This document shows positions 48,176 through 59,500 of a stretch of 64,000 nt of DNA, one piece after another. This DNA comes from CAMPJU01 sp036675265 (GTDB lineage Bacteria; Pseudomonadota; Gammaproteobacteria; Xanthomonadales; Xanthomonadaceae): assembly GCA_036675265.1 (NCBI GenBank), contig JAKFFJ010000016.1, positions 1-64,000 on the forward strand, read 5' to 3'. Made by a program: the position numbers and the translations under genes. The notes under the pieces were generated by a model. That model did no database searches. It was given only the letters and a program-made list of their open reading frames with translations, and was not told the DNA's origin. Position 1 is the stretch's first letter. The number at the start of each line of letters is the position of its first letter.

Positions 48176-51100
48176 GTGAAAACCAAATGGCCAGCCACCA
48201 CTACTAGTACGCGCGCGCGCAGGTACGCCCGGCCGATGGTCGCCGGGTGCCTCCTCGGTGCGCTGCTGGCCATGGCGGGCGGGGCTTCGGCGAGCGAGAT
48301 CCAGAACACGGCGACGGTCCATTACACCCTCGTCCGCACGCCCGGGCAGGGACCGCTGAACGTGACCGTCCCGAGCAACACGGTCCGGATGGCTGTGCTC
48401 CCGGCGCCGACCGAGGCGGTGATCGAGTTCCTCACCCAGGTCAGCGCGACGATCGCCGACCTGCCCGAACCTGGCCCGGAGTCGGCGGGGTCCGCGACGT
48501 CGCCCCTGCCCATGGGGCTCGGGCAGGTCGTGCCGACCGCCGCAGGGGAATTCATCCGCGTCGATGGCGCCTTTTGCCAGGACCTGTCCGGGACGTTCGC
48601 GCCGGCGCCCCCGGTGATCGGCGTCGATGGTCGCCCGCTCGATCCCAACGGCTTCGTGACCGTCGTCGCGACGAGCTATTCGCCCGGCGAAGCGGTGATC
48701 GTCAGCGTGGAGGACGGCGACCGCAACCTCGATCCGCTGGTGCGCGACTACGTGAAGGTCACGGTCAGGACCTCGCATCCGAACGAGGCGGAAACCCTGC
48801 GCATGCAGGAGACCGGCGAAGATACCGGCAGGTTCGCCGCGGCGCTGCAGAGCGTCCCGATGCCGCCGGACCCCGTCGCGCACGATTGCAGGCTGGCGAT
48901 CGGCAGCGGCGGCGCGCTGCAGATCGAATACCTCGACGATCCAAACGCACCCGAAACCCAGGTGCAGACCACGATCACCGTCACCCCGAAGCCGCCGTCG
49001 CCGAGCAGCGTCGTCCTGCAGCTGTCGCAGCAGGCCTCGGTCGCGGAGGCGTCCATCGGCGACTTCGTCCAGTACACCGTCACCGTGTCCAATCCCGGCG
49101 GCGTGCCCGCGCTGGACACCCGCCTGGTCGACGTCCTGCCGCGCGGCCTGCGTTACCGCGACGGTTCGGCGCGCATCGTGTCGCGCAGCGGCGCTTCCGG
49201 CGGCACCGCCGGGGTGCCCGACGAGGTCGAGTTCACTGCGCTGGCAAGCGACGGCGGCTCGCTGGCGATAGGCCTCGGGACGATCGAGCCTGGCGTGACC
49301 GTCGTCGTGACACTCGTGGCCGAGGTGGGCAGTGGGACGCCTCCGGGCCAGGCCGTCAACGACACCGTGGCGGTCGCGGCCGGGCTGGTGTCCAACCGCC
49401 AGCAGACCGTCGTCGCGATCCGGGAACCGCTGATGGTGTCGCACTTCACCATCGTCGGCCGCGTCCTGCAGGGCACCTGCGACGGGGATCCGACGGATCG
49501 CGCGGGCGTCCCGGGCGTGCGCGTGCTGCTCGATGACGGCACGTACGTGGCGACCGATGACGACGGTGCCTACCACTTCGAAGGCGTCCGCCCCGGCACC
49601 CATGTCGTGCAGCTGGATGTCCCCACCGTTCCCGCCGGACTGGAGCCGGTGGCCTGCGCGGACGACACGCGGCGCGCCGGACGCAGCTTCTCGCAGTTCG
49701 TCGAGGCACAGGGCGGCAGCCTGGTGCGCAGCGACTTCGTGCTGCAACCGGCCGCGCCTGCCACCGGTGCGGTCGGCGCGCGGCTGCGTGCAGAAGCCAT
49801 CGCAGGTGGCACGCGATACACCGCCGAACTCGACGGTGGCCCGGTGCCCGCGTCGAACCTGCGTGCGATGCTGATGCTCCCCGAAGGCGCAAGGGTCGTC
49901 CCGGGGTCTGCAACCGTCGACGGCGTCGCGGTGGCGGATCCGGCGGTCGCCGCCAACATCGTCACGTTCGCGCTTGGCGATCCGGGCGCCACCTGGCGGC
50001 GCACGCTGCAATTCCATGTGCGCGCCGCGGGCGAGTGCCCTGCCGGCGGGATCGAAGCCAGGCTGGTGGCACTGTTCGATGCCGGCGGCCAGGCAGTGCA
50101 GAAAACGGCGCCGGCGACGGCGATGCTGCCCTGCGGCCCACCGGGGCCGTCCGTCGACAGCGGGCGCGTGGAGTCGATCGTCAGCGCCGCCGCCGCAGGG
50201 CCGGCGGTTTCGCCGTTCGTGGAAGCGGAACAATCGCGCCGCGCCATCCTCGACGACGCCGCCGCGGCCGGCGGTGGCGACGTCGACTGGTTGCGCGACC
50301 AGGCACCCGGTCACGAGTGGCTGTTCCCGGCCGCCGACTACAACCCGCGCTCGCCGCTCACCCGGGCGGTCGTCAAGCACCTGCCCGGCGAAACCGTCCA
50401 GGTGCGGATCAATGGCGAGGCGGCTTCGCAGATCGCCTTCGATGGCGTCGTGGTCAACGCCGCGAAGACCGTGGCGACCAGCATCTGGCGCGGCCTGCCG
50501 TTGCGGGACGGCGACAACACGCTCGAGGCGCATATCTCCGACGCCGACGGCAACGTGGTTGCGCGACTCTCGCGCAACGTGCATTTCTCGGGGGCGCCGG
50601 CACGGGCCGAGCTGGTGCCGGAGCAATCGATCCTGGCGGCCGACGGCCTGCATTCGCCGGTGATCGCGGTGCGCTTCCTCGACCGGACCGGCCGCCCCGT
50701 GCGCGCAGGCATGGGTGGCGACTACACCCTGTCGCCGCCGTACCTGCCCGCACAGGCGGTGCAGATGCAACAGCAGCGCCAGCTGGCGGGCATGGAGTCG
50801 TTCGAGCCGACCTGGCACGTCGAGGGCGACGACGGCATCGCCTACATCGCGCTGCAGCCGACCAGCGTCGCGGGCAGCGCCCTGTTGGGCTTCCGGTTCC
50901 AGCAAGGGCAGGGCAGGCAATCGCGGCAGGCGGACCACCAGGAGCTCGAGGTCTGGCTGAAGTCCACGCCGCGCGACTGGGTGGTCGTCGGCTTCGCGAA
51001 GGGCACCGTCGGGTACGACACGCTCGACGGGAACATGGAGGGACTGGACGCGGCCGGCCACGAGGCCGGGTTGACCACCGATGGCCAGCTCTCGCTGTAC

Positions 51101-53521
51101 GCGAAGGGCCGCGTGCTGGGCAAGTGGATGCTCACCCTGGCCTACGACTCGGACAAGCCCACCGACCGCCTGCACCGCCAGGGCCTGTTGTCGGAGATCG
51201 ATCCCGACCGGTTCTACACCCTGTATGGCGACGGCACCCGGCAGGGATACGACGCCGCCAGCGCCGACAAGGTGTACCTCAAGCTCGAGCGCGACCAGTT
51301 CTATGCCCTGTTCGGCGACTTCACCACCGGCCTGGACGACGGCGAGCTGACCCGCTACCACCGCACGCTCAACGGCCTGAAGGTCGAGTACCGCGGGCCG
51401 CTGGTCGAGGTCAACGCATTCGCCGCGCAGACTTCGCAGAACCTGGCGCGCGACGAGATCCAGGGCGACGGCACGTCGGGGCTTTACCGCCTGTCGCGCG
51501 GTGACATCGTCATGAACGGCGAGCGCGTGCGGATCGAAGTGCGCGACCGTTACCGCAGCGAGCGCATCGTCGAGACGCGCACGCTGGTCCGCCATGTCGA
51601 CTACGACATCGACTATGCCGCGGGCACGCTGTTCTTCCGCGAGCCGGTGCCCAGCCGGGACTTCGACTTCAACCCGGTCTTCATCGTCGTGGAATACGAG
51701 ACGCACGGCGACGGCGACACGTACCTCAACGGCGGCGGCCGGGTCGGCGTGGACCTGCTCGAGGGGCGGCTGCGCGCGGGCGTGACCTACCTGAAGGAAG
51801 AGGACAGCACCGGGCAGTCGCAGCTGGCCGGCATCGATGCGCGCTTCCGCGTGTCCCCGGCCACCGAGGTGCGCGCCGAAGTCGCCTCGAGCGAAGGCGA
51901 GTCCGGCGCGGTCGAGCGCTCCGGCGACGCGTACCTGGTCGAGCTCGAGCACCACGACGAGCGGCTGGACGTGCTCGCCTACGTGCGCCGCCAGGCGCCG
52001 GGGTTCGGCCTCGGCCAGCAGAACCGGTCCGAAGGCGGCATGTTCAAGGCCGGTGCCGACCTGCAGTGGCGGATCACCGACCGCTTCTCGCTGCAGGGCC
52101 AGGCCTGGCACCAGGAGAACCTGGTGAATGGCGCCACCCGCGACGCCATGAACGTGCAGGGCGAATTCCGTGCCGACGACTGGGGCATGCGCGCCGGCCT
52201 GCAATGGGTGCGCGACCAGGCGCTGGATGGGCGGATCGCCGAGTCGCGCCAGGTCACGCTGGGCGCCAACCGCTCGTTCCTGGACCGGCGCCTCGAGCTG
52301 ACGGCGCGGGCCGACATCGGGCTTGACGGCCGCAACGACAGCGTCGACTTCCCGACGCGCCTGGAAGTCGGCGCCGCCTACGCGCTGACCGACACCTTCC
52401 GCGTGCTGGTCGCGCAGGAATTCACCGACGGCGAGGACCGCGACACCTCCACGACGCGCTTCGGGTTCGAGGCGCAGCCCTGGGCGGGCGCGCGCCTGAC
52501 CAGCACGCTGAACCAGGCGCAGATCTCCGAATACGGGCCGCGCACGTTCGGCGTGCTCGGGCTCGCCCAGCAGTTCCTGGTGGGCGAGCGCTGGAGCTTC
52601 GACCTGGCGGCCGACACCAGCCATGCGTTCGACGAATCCGGCGCGCCGTCGATCGTCGTCAATCCCGCGCATCCGATCGCGCCGGGCGGTATCGCGCACG
52701 CAGGCGCGCTGACCGAGGACTTCCTGGCGCTGTCGGGCGGTGCGACGTACCGAAGCGAATTGTGGTCGTGGAACGGCCGGCTGGAGCACCGCGATGGCGA
52801 ACTCACGGACCGCCGCGGCCTGTCGACCGGCTTCCTGCGCCAGGCCGAGGACGGCGTCGCGGTGTCCGCGATGGCCCGTGCGTTCCAGGTCGACAATGCC
52901 GACGGCTCCCGCGGGCTGCTGGCCAACGCCAGCGTCGCGGTCGCGTGGCGGCCGCTGGGCAGCCGCTGGTCGCTGCTCGACCGCCTCGAGTTCCGCATGG
53001 ACGAAGTGCGCCACGGCAACGGCGACGCGCTGGTGGGTCAGGACACGCTGGCGGTCACCGGCGACGCGCGTTCGCGGCGGCTGGTGAACAACCTGGTGGC
53101 CAACTACGCCCCCGATCCGTGGACCCCGGCCGACCGCCGCGGCAACCTGTTCGACGTCTCGCAGCGTAGCCAGCTCTCGCTGTACTACGGGTCCAAGTAC
53201 GTCTTCGATACCTACGGCGGCGAGGACCAGGCGGGTTACACCGACATCTTCGGCGTCGAATGGCGGCACGACCTGTCGCCGAAGTTCGACGTCGGGCTGC
53301 GCGCGAGCGTCCGCCACTCCTGGGAGACCCACGCACTGTCGTACGCGTTCGGGCCTTCGGTCGGGTTCTCGCCCTTCGCCAACACGTGGTTCAGCCTGGG
53401 CTACAACATCGCGGGCTTCACCGACCGCGACTTCGAGTCCACGCATTACACGGCGCGGGGTCCCTACCTGGTGATGCGCTTCAAGTTCGACCAGCAGACG
53501 TTCGGCGGTGGCGCCCAGTGA
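48176..53521 (+). CDS. Large outer-membrane beta-barrel protein with DUF11 and SdrB-like domains
   Basis: The 1781-residue protein has a long signal region (cleavage near residue 40). Residues about 150-250 look like an Ig-like domain (DRNLDPLVRDYVKVTV, ETGEDTGRF). A DUF11 domain follows (about 275-395). A carboxypeptidase-regulatory/SdrB-like domain spans about 424-520 (GVPGVRVLLDDGTYVATDDD). More Ig-like parts lead to about residue 925. From there to the end alternating polar/aromatic strands look like a large beta-barrel. The strand-linker motif GLYRLSRGDIVMNGE with DYDIDYAAGTLFF recalls SprA-like and usher-like barrel proteins. The start is GTG 48176; ATG 48236 is also possible. A (GC)5 tract lies at 48211. 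Confidence 0.75.
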   Translation: MKTKWPATTTSTRARRYARPMVAGCLLGALLAMAGGASASEIQNTATVHYTLVRTPGQGPLNVTVPSNTVRMAVLPAPTEAVIEFLTQVSATIADLPEPGPESAGSATSPLPMGLGQVVPTAAGEFIRVDGAFCQDLSGTFAPAPPVIGVDGRPLDPNGFVTVVATSYSPGEAVIVSVEDGDRNLDPLVRDYVKVTVRTSHPNEAETLRMQETGEDTGRFAAALQSVPMPPDPVAHDCRLAIGSGGALQIEYLDDPNAPETQVQTTITVTPKPPSPSSVVLQLSQQASVAEASIGDFVQYTVTVSNPGGVPALDTRLVDVLPRGLRYRDGSARIVSRSGASGGTAGVPDEVEFTALASDGGSLAIGLGTIEPGVTVVVTLVAEVGSGTPPGQAVNDTVAVAAGLVSNRQQTVVAIREPLMVSHFTIVGRVLQGTCDGDPTDRAGVPGVRVLLDDGTYVATDDDGAYHFEGVRPGTHVVQLDVPTVPAGLEPVACADDTRRAGRSFSQFVEAQGGSLVRSDFVLQPAAPATGAVGARLRAEAIAGGTRYTAELDGGPVPASNLRAMLMLPEGARVVPGSATVDGVAVADPAVAANIVTFALGDPGATWRRTLQFHVRAAGECPAGGIEARLVALFDAGGQAVQKTAPATAMLPCGPPGPSVDSGRVESIVSAAAAGPAVSPFVEAEQSRRAILDDAAAAGGGDVDWLRDQAPGHEWLFPAADYNPRSPLTRAVVKHLPGETVQVRINGEAASQIAFDGVVVNAAKTVATSIWRGLPLRDGDNTLEAHISDADGNVVARLSRNVHFSGAPARAELVPEQSILAADGLHSPVIAVRFLDRTGRPVRAGMGGDYTLSPPYLPAQAVQMQQQRQLAGMESFEPTWHVEGDDGIAYIALQPTSVAGSALLGFRFQQGQGRQSRQADHQELEVWLKSTPRDWVVVGFAKGTVGYDTLDGNMEGLDAAGHEAGLTTDGQLSLYAKGRVLGKWMLTLAYDSDKPTDRLHRQGLLSEIDPDRFYTLYGDGTRQGYDAASADKVYLKLERDQFYALFGDFTTGLDDGELTRYHRTLNGLKVEYRGPLVEVNAFAAQTSQNLARDEIQGDGTSGLYRLSRGDIVMNGERVRIEVRDRYRSERIVETRTLVRHVDYDIDYAAGTLFFREPVPSRDFDFNPVFIVVEYETHGDGDTYLNGGGRVGVDLLEGRLRAGVTYLKEEDSTGQSQLAGIDARFRVSPATEVRAEVASSEGESGAVERSGDAYLVELEHHDERLDVLAYVRRQAPGFGLGQQNRSEGGMFKAGADLQWRITDRFSLQGQAWHQENLVNGATRDAMNVQGEFRADDWGMRAGLQWVRDQALDGRIAESRQVTLGANRSFLDRRLELTARADIGLDGRNDSVDFPTRLEVGAAYALTDTFRVLVAQEFTDGEDRDTSTTRFGFEAQPWAGARLTSTLNQAQISEYGPRTFGVLGLAQQFLVGERWSFDLAADTSHAFDESGAPSIVVNPAHPIAPGGIAHAGALTEDFLALSGGATYRSELWSWNGRLEHRDGELTDRRGLSTGFLRQAEDGVAVSAMARAFQVDNADGSRGLLANASVAVAWRPLGSRWSLLDRLEFRMDEVRHGNGDALVGQDTLAVTGDARSRRLVNNLVANYAPDPWTPADRRGNLFDVSQRSQLSLYYGSKYVFDTYGGEDQAGYTDIFGVEWRHDLSPKFDVGLRASVRHSWETHALSYAFGPSVGFSPFANTWFSLGYNIAGFTDRDFESTHYTARGPYLVMRFKFDQQTFGGGAQ

Positions 53522-56500
53522 GGGCGTTCCGGCCAGGCGTGGCCTGCGTGGCCTGGCTGGTGGCGCTGCTCGTGGCGCTCGGTGCCGCCACGGATGCGCA
53601 CGCCGCCATCAAGACGGTCTACGTCCATGACGACGGAACCCTGACGCGTACGCCGCAGGCCGCCGTGGCGACCGCGGGCATCGTCCCCATCGACAGCAAG
53701 GGCGACTTCAACGACTGGGTGTTGGCGCCCCCGGTCGCCGCCGGCAAGTCCCTGGTGCTCAGCCCGGGGAACATCAACGCGACGCTGGTGGTCAGCAGTT
53801 CCGCGCCGGTGACCGCCCGGGTGGAGCTATGGGACGGCGCGCCCGGCGCAGTGGGGTCCACGCTCCTCGCCGCCACCGCGGCGGATGTCGCGGTCAACAG
53901 CACGACGCCGGTGTCGACCACGTTCGTGATGCCCCTGGCCGGCGCGGCGACCATCGCGGCGGGGCGCCCGCTTGGCCTGCGGGTGATCAATACCCTGGGC
54001 CAGGGCGGCAGCAAGACCCTGACCGTCCACCAGTACGGCGCCGGCGTCCGCAGCACGATCGCGTTCGCCACGTCGACCTTCGTCAACGTCGACAGCGTGG
54101 CCATCCATTCCGCGGTGTACCCGGGTGCAGCGACGAAGTCGGCCTACGCGCGCAACAACAGCGTGTACGTGCGGGCCGTCGCCAGCGATCCGTTCGGCAG
54201 CGCGGACATCAGCGGTGCCACGCTGACCCTGACCGACCCGGGCGGCACGGTGCGCGTCGCTGGCGCGGCCATGCCGCAGGTGGCCGATTCCGGCGTCGCG
54301 ACGCGCACCTACGAGTACACGTACGTGTTGCCGTCCACGGCGCCGTTCGGCCAATGGACCGCCACGGTTACCGCCAGCGAAGGCACGGAAGGCACCGTGA
54401 CCCATGCCGGCAACGCAACGTTCCAGGTCGCGCTGGCGTCGCTGTCCATCACGAAGTCGCACACCGGCAACTTCACGGCGGGCACCAACGGCACGTACTC
54501 GATCGTCGTGCAGAACAACGGCGGCACCGTGACCGGGCCGACCACGGTCACCGACACGCTGCCGGCCGGCCTGACGTTCGTCTCCGGCACCGGGACCGGG
54601 TGGAGCTGCGGCGCTGCCGGGCAGGCGGTGACCTGCACCAACGGCGCGACCATCGCCAATGCCACGAGCCTGCCGACTTTGAACCTGACGGTTGCCGTGG
54701 CCGGCAGCGCGCCGTCGAGCGTCAGCAGCCTGGCCAACGTGTCGAACCCCAACGTCAACGGTGGCGCCAGCGTCAGCAGCAACACGGACACGACCGTCGT
54801 CGTTCACCCGGACCTGTCGAATTCGGCCACGGCCGTGCTCGACCTCAACGGCGGCGACGCCGAACCCGGCGACGTGCTGCGCTACACGGTCAGCCTCGTC
54901 GAGAGCGCAGGCGGCCCGGCCACGTCGATCGGCGTGACCGACGACATGCCGGCGGGCATCACCGGGTTCACGGTGGTATCGACGCCCCCGGGCAGCACGA
55001 ATGCCTCCACCGGGGGCGGCGGCGCGAACGCCACGGGCCGGCTCGACGTCACCGGCATCTCCGTGCCGGCGAGCGGAACGGCGACGATCGTCTTCGACAT
55101 CACCGTCGGCGCGGGTGCGGCAGCCGGCTTCACGATCGACACCGCGCCCATCGCCGCGAACCCGAACGGCCCGGGAGGCACCGCCACCGCGCCGACCGTC
55201 ACCGTGTCGCAGTCCCAGGTCGCCGCCTCCGGCAACAAGCTGCTGTACGTCTACGACAACCTTTCACTGACGCGCACGCCGCAGCCGGCGGCCACCACGG
55301 CGGGCGTGCAGATCGCCAGCGGCGGGACGTCGAACTGGACGCTGGCGCCGCCGATCCCGGCGGGTGAAACGCTGGTGCTGCCCGCTGGGGACATCGGCGT
55401 GAACCTCGTGACGTCCAGCACGAACGGCAAGTCGGCCACCGTCACGGTGGCACTGTTCGACGGCGCGACCCAGGTGGGCCCCACCGCGACGCAGATCTTC
55501 TCGAGCACGGTGCCGACGCTGCGGACCTTCACCATCGCGCTGCCCGCCCAGTACACCCTGGCGGCCGGTGCCCAGCTGGTCCTGCGCGTCACCAACACCA
55601 CGGGCGGCAACGTGCCGGTCGCCGTGTCCCAGTACGACGGCGTGCGCAGCGACATCAAGTTCGCGACCTCGACCGTGGTCAACGTCGACAGCGTGAACCT
55701 CTATTCGTCCGCGTTCCCGGGGACGACCACCAAGCCGTTCTACGCCGCGAACGACGTGCTGTACGTGCGGGCGGTGGTGAGCGACCCGTTCGGCAGCGCC
55801 GATATCGGCGGTGCGAGCATCCGCCTGCTGGACGGCAACGGCGTGGTGCAGCTGGCGCCGGCCGAAATGACGATGGTCGCCGATTCCGGCGCCAACGCGC
55901 GGACCTACGAATACCAGTTCACGTTGCCGTCGAATGCCATGGTCGGGTTCTGGACCGCCACCGTGACCGGTCGCGAGGGCACGGAAGGCACCATCACCCA
56001 CCTGGTCAACCGTTCGTTCGGCGTCGGCGTCGCCCAGTTGACGCTGGCGATGTCGCACGCCGGGGATTTCGTCGCGGGCACCAACGGCAGCTATACCCTG
56101 GTCGTGCACAACAACGGCGACCCGGTGTCGGGCACCACGACCGTCACGGACACGTTGCCGGCGGGCCTGTCGTTCGTCTCCGGAACGGGCACCGGGTGGA
56201 GCTGCAGCGCGGCCGGCCAGGTGGTGACCTGCACCAACGCCACCGCCCTGCCGACCGACGGCGACCTGCCACCGCTGGCGCTGGTCGTCGCCGTCGCCGG
56301 CAGCGCCCCGGCGACGGTGAACAACGTCGCGTCGGTCGCCAACGCCGGCGTGGACGGCGGCAACCCGCAGAACAGCAATACCGACGCGACCACGATCCTG
56401 CATCCAGACCTGTCGACGTCCACGCTGTCGGTGCTGGACCTCAACGGCGGCGACGCCAACCCGGGCGACGTGCTGCGCTACACGATCGACCTGCACGAGA

Positions 56501-59500
56501 CAGCCGGCGCTGCGGTGGCGGGCGTGGGTGCCACCGTGCAGGTGCCTGCCGGGGTCGCCGGCTTCACGGTGGTGGACGTCCCGGCCGGCAGCACGGATGC
56601 CTCGGTCGCCAGTGGCGGCGCGAATGGCACCGGGCTGCTGGACATCACCGGCATCGCGCTGTCGCCCGACGCCAGCGACACGATCGCGTTCGAGGTCACC
56701 ATCGGGGCGGGCGCGACGCCGGGCGCCACCCTCGACGCCACCGCCATCGTCGCCAACCCGAACGGTCCCGGCGCCACGGCGGCGGCATCGACGATCACCG
56801 TGTCGCAATCGCAGGTTGCCGCCTCCGGCAACAAGCTGCTGTACCTGTACGACAACGGCAGCCTGACCCGCACGCCGCAACCGGCCACGAACACCGCCGG
56901 CGTGACGATCGCGACCGGCGGCATCCAGAACTGGACCCTGGCGCCTGCCATCCCCGCCGGGAAGTCGCTCGTGCTGGACGCGGGCAACGTGTCGGCCACG
57001 ATGGTCCTCAACAGCAGCGGCAACACCGTGTCGGTCACTGCAGCGCTGTTCGACGGCGCCACGCAGGTGGGTACCACGGCTACCCAGAACCTGACCAGCA
57101 ACGCGCCCACGCCGGTGGCGTTCACCATTCCGCTCTCCGCGCCCTACACGCTGGTCGCGGGCCGGCAGCTGGTGCTCAGGGTGACCAACACGTCCAACGG
57201 CAACCGCCCGGTCACCGTGCACCAGTACTCGGGCACGCCGAGCGTGCTTTCGTTCAGCACCGCGACGGTGGTCAACGTCGACACCGTCGCGATCTACGCC
57301 GCGCCGTACCCCGCCACCACGACGAAGGCGTTCTATGCGGCGAACGACATCCTCTACGTCCGCGCCGTGGTGAGCGACCCGTTCGGCAGCGCGGACGTCG
57401 GCGGCGCGACCGTGTCGCTGGCCACGAACGCCGGGGCGCCGATGCTCAGCGCCGCGGCGATGACCCAGGTCGCGGATTCCGGCGTCGCGACCCGAACGTA
57501 CGAACGCGCCTACACGGTGCCAGTCGGGGCCGCCGTCGGGTTCTGGACCGCCAGCGTCACCGGTCGCGAAGGCACCGAGGGCACGGTCACGCACACGGGC
57601 AACACGTCCTTCGGCATCGGCGTCGCGCAGCTGACGCTCGCCAAGTCCCATGTGGGTGACTTCACCGCCGGCGCCAACGGCAGCTGGTCGCTGGTGGCGC
57701 ACAACAACGGCAGCGCGGTTTCGGGCACGACCACCATCGTCGACACCCTGCCGGCGGGGTTGTCGTTCGTCTCCGGCACCGGCACCGGCTGGTCGTGCGG
57801 CGCCGCTGGGCAGGTCGTCACCTGCACCACGACCACCGGCATCCCCACCGGTGCGGACCTGCCGACGCTGACCCTGACCGTCGCCGTCGGCGGTTCTGCC
57901 CCGGCGAGCGTTGCAAACGTCGCCACCATCTCGAACCCGGGCGTGGACGGCGGCAACCCGCAGAACAGCAACGCGGACAGCACCACGATCCGGCACCCGG
58001 ACCTGTCGACCTCCACGCTCGCCGTGCAGGACCTCAACGGCGGCGATGCGAACCCCGGCGACACGCTGCGCTACACCGTCGACCTGGTCGAGTCGGCGAC
58101 GGCGGCCGCGACGGGCGTGGCCGTCACCAGCGACATGCCGGCGGGCGTGCAGGGGTTCACCGTGGTGTCGATCCCGGCCGGCGCGACGAATGCATCGCTT
58201 CCCACCGGCGGAGCGAACGGCACCGGCCGACTGGACATCACGGGTGTCACCGTGGCCGCCGGCGCCTCGGCCAGCGTCGTGTTCGATGTCGTGGTCGGCG
58301 CAGGCGCGACACCGGGCACGGCCATCAACGGCGCGGCAGGCATCGCCAATCCCAACGGGCCGGGCGCCTCGCCGATCGCGTCGACGATCATCGTGTCGCA
58401 GTCGCAGGTGGCGGCCTCGGGCAACAAGCTGTTGTACCTCTACGACAACGCCACGCTGACGCGCACCCCACAGGTCGCGCTGGATACCGGCGGCGTCGCC
58501 ATCGCGACGGGCGGCACGCAGGACTGGACGCTATCGCCCGCGATCCCCGCGGGCAAGTCGCTCGAGCTGAGCGCGGGCAACGTCACCGCCACGCTGGTGG
58601 TGGACACCGCCAACCAGCAGGCCACGGTGACCGCACGCCTGTTCCACGGCGCGACCCAGGTCGGCACGACGGGCAGCCAGACGTTCACCGCGAACGGCGC
58701 CTCGCCGCGCATCTTCACCATCGCGCTGGCGGCGCCATACACCGTGCCGGCGGGCGCGCAACTGGTCCTGCGCGTCGGGACGACCGGCGCGGCGGCGACC
58801 GTGCACCAGTACCGGGGCGCGCCCAGCACGCTGTCGTTCGCCACCACCACGGTGGTGAACGTCGACAGCGTGGCGGTCCACTCCGAGGCGTATCCCGCGG
58901 CCACCACCGCGCCATTCCTGGTCCACGGGAACACGGCGTACATCCGTGCCGTGGTCAGCGACCCGTTCGGCAGCGCCGACGTCGGCGGCGCCAACATCAC
59001 CCTCACCGATCCGGGCGGCACGGTGCGCGTCAACAACGTCGCGATGACGCAGGTCGCGGATTCCGGCGTCGCCACGCGCACCTACGAATACCAGTACAAC
59101 ATCCCGCCGGGGGCGCAGCTGGGTTCCTGGACCGCCGGCGTCGTCGCACGGGAAGGCACGGAAGGCACGGTGACCCACAGCGGCAATGCCGCGTTCGCGG
59201 TCCAGGGGACCATCTCGGCCGGCATGACCTGGGTGGACGCCAACGCCGGCGATTCGGTGGCATTGACGGTCGCAGGGGGAACCGGCGCGGTCGCCGGCAG
59301 TTCGACGGCGCCATCGACCACCACGCCGGCCTCGGGGACGTCGACGGCCGGCGCGACGATCACGTTGTCGCAGGCGTTCACCGTCGGCAGTGCCGGCAGC
59401 TACAGCCTCACGCTCACCTGCACGCGCGGCAGCGACGGCACGGCGCTTCCGGTCTCGGGCCTCGGCCTGGACCGGACCATCACCATGCCGGTCGACAGTT

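Noticed and set aside
48174..48179. ATG at 48174 as the barrel gene start
   Set aside because: It is followed at once by TGA. The frame opens from the overlapping GTG or from ATG 48236.
47705..53446. A 1913-codon open frame on the minus strand opposite the DUF11/barrel genes
   Set aside because: It is a high-GC shadow of the barrel gene: it has no recognisable domain, no signal peptide and an Arg/His/Gln-rich composition typical of antisense frames.
55264..57996. A 910-codon minus-strand frame opposite the giant modular protein
   Set aside because: It is a shadow frame. Its repeats only mirror the modules on the other strand.
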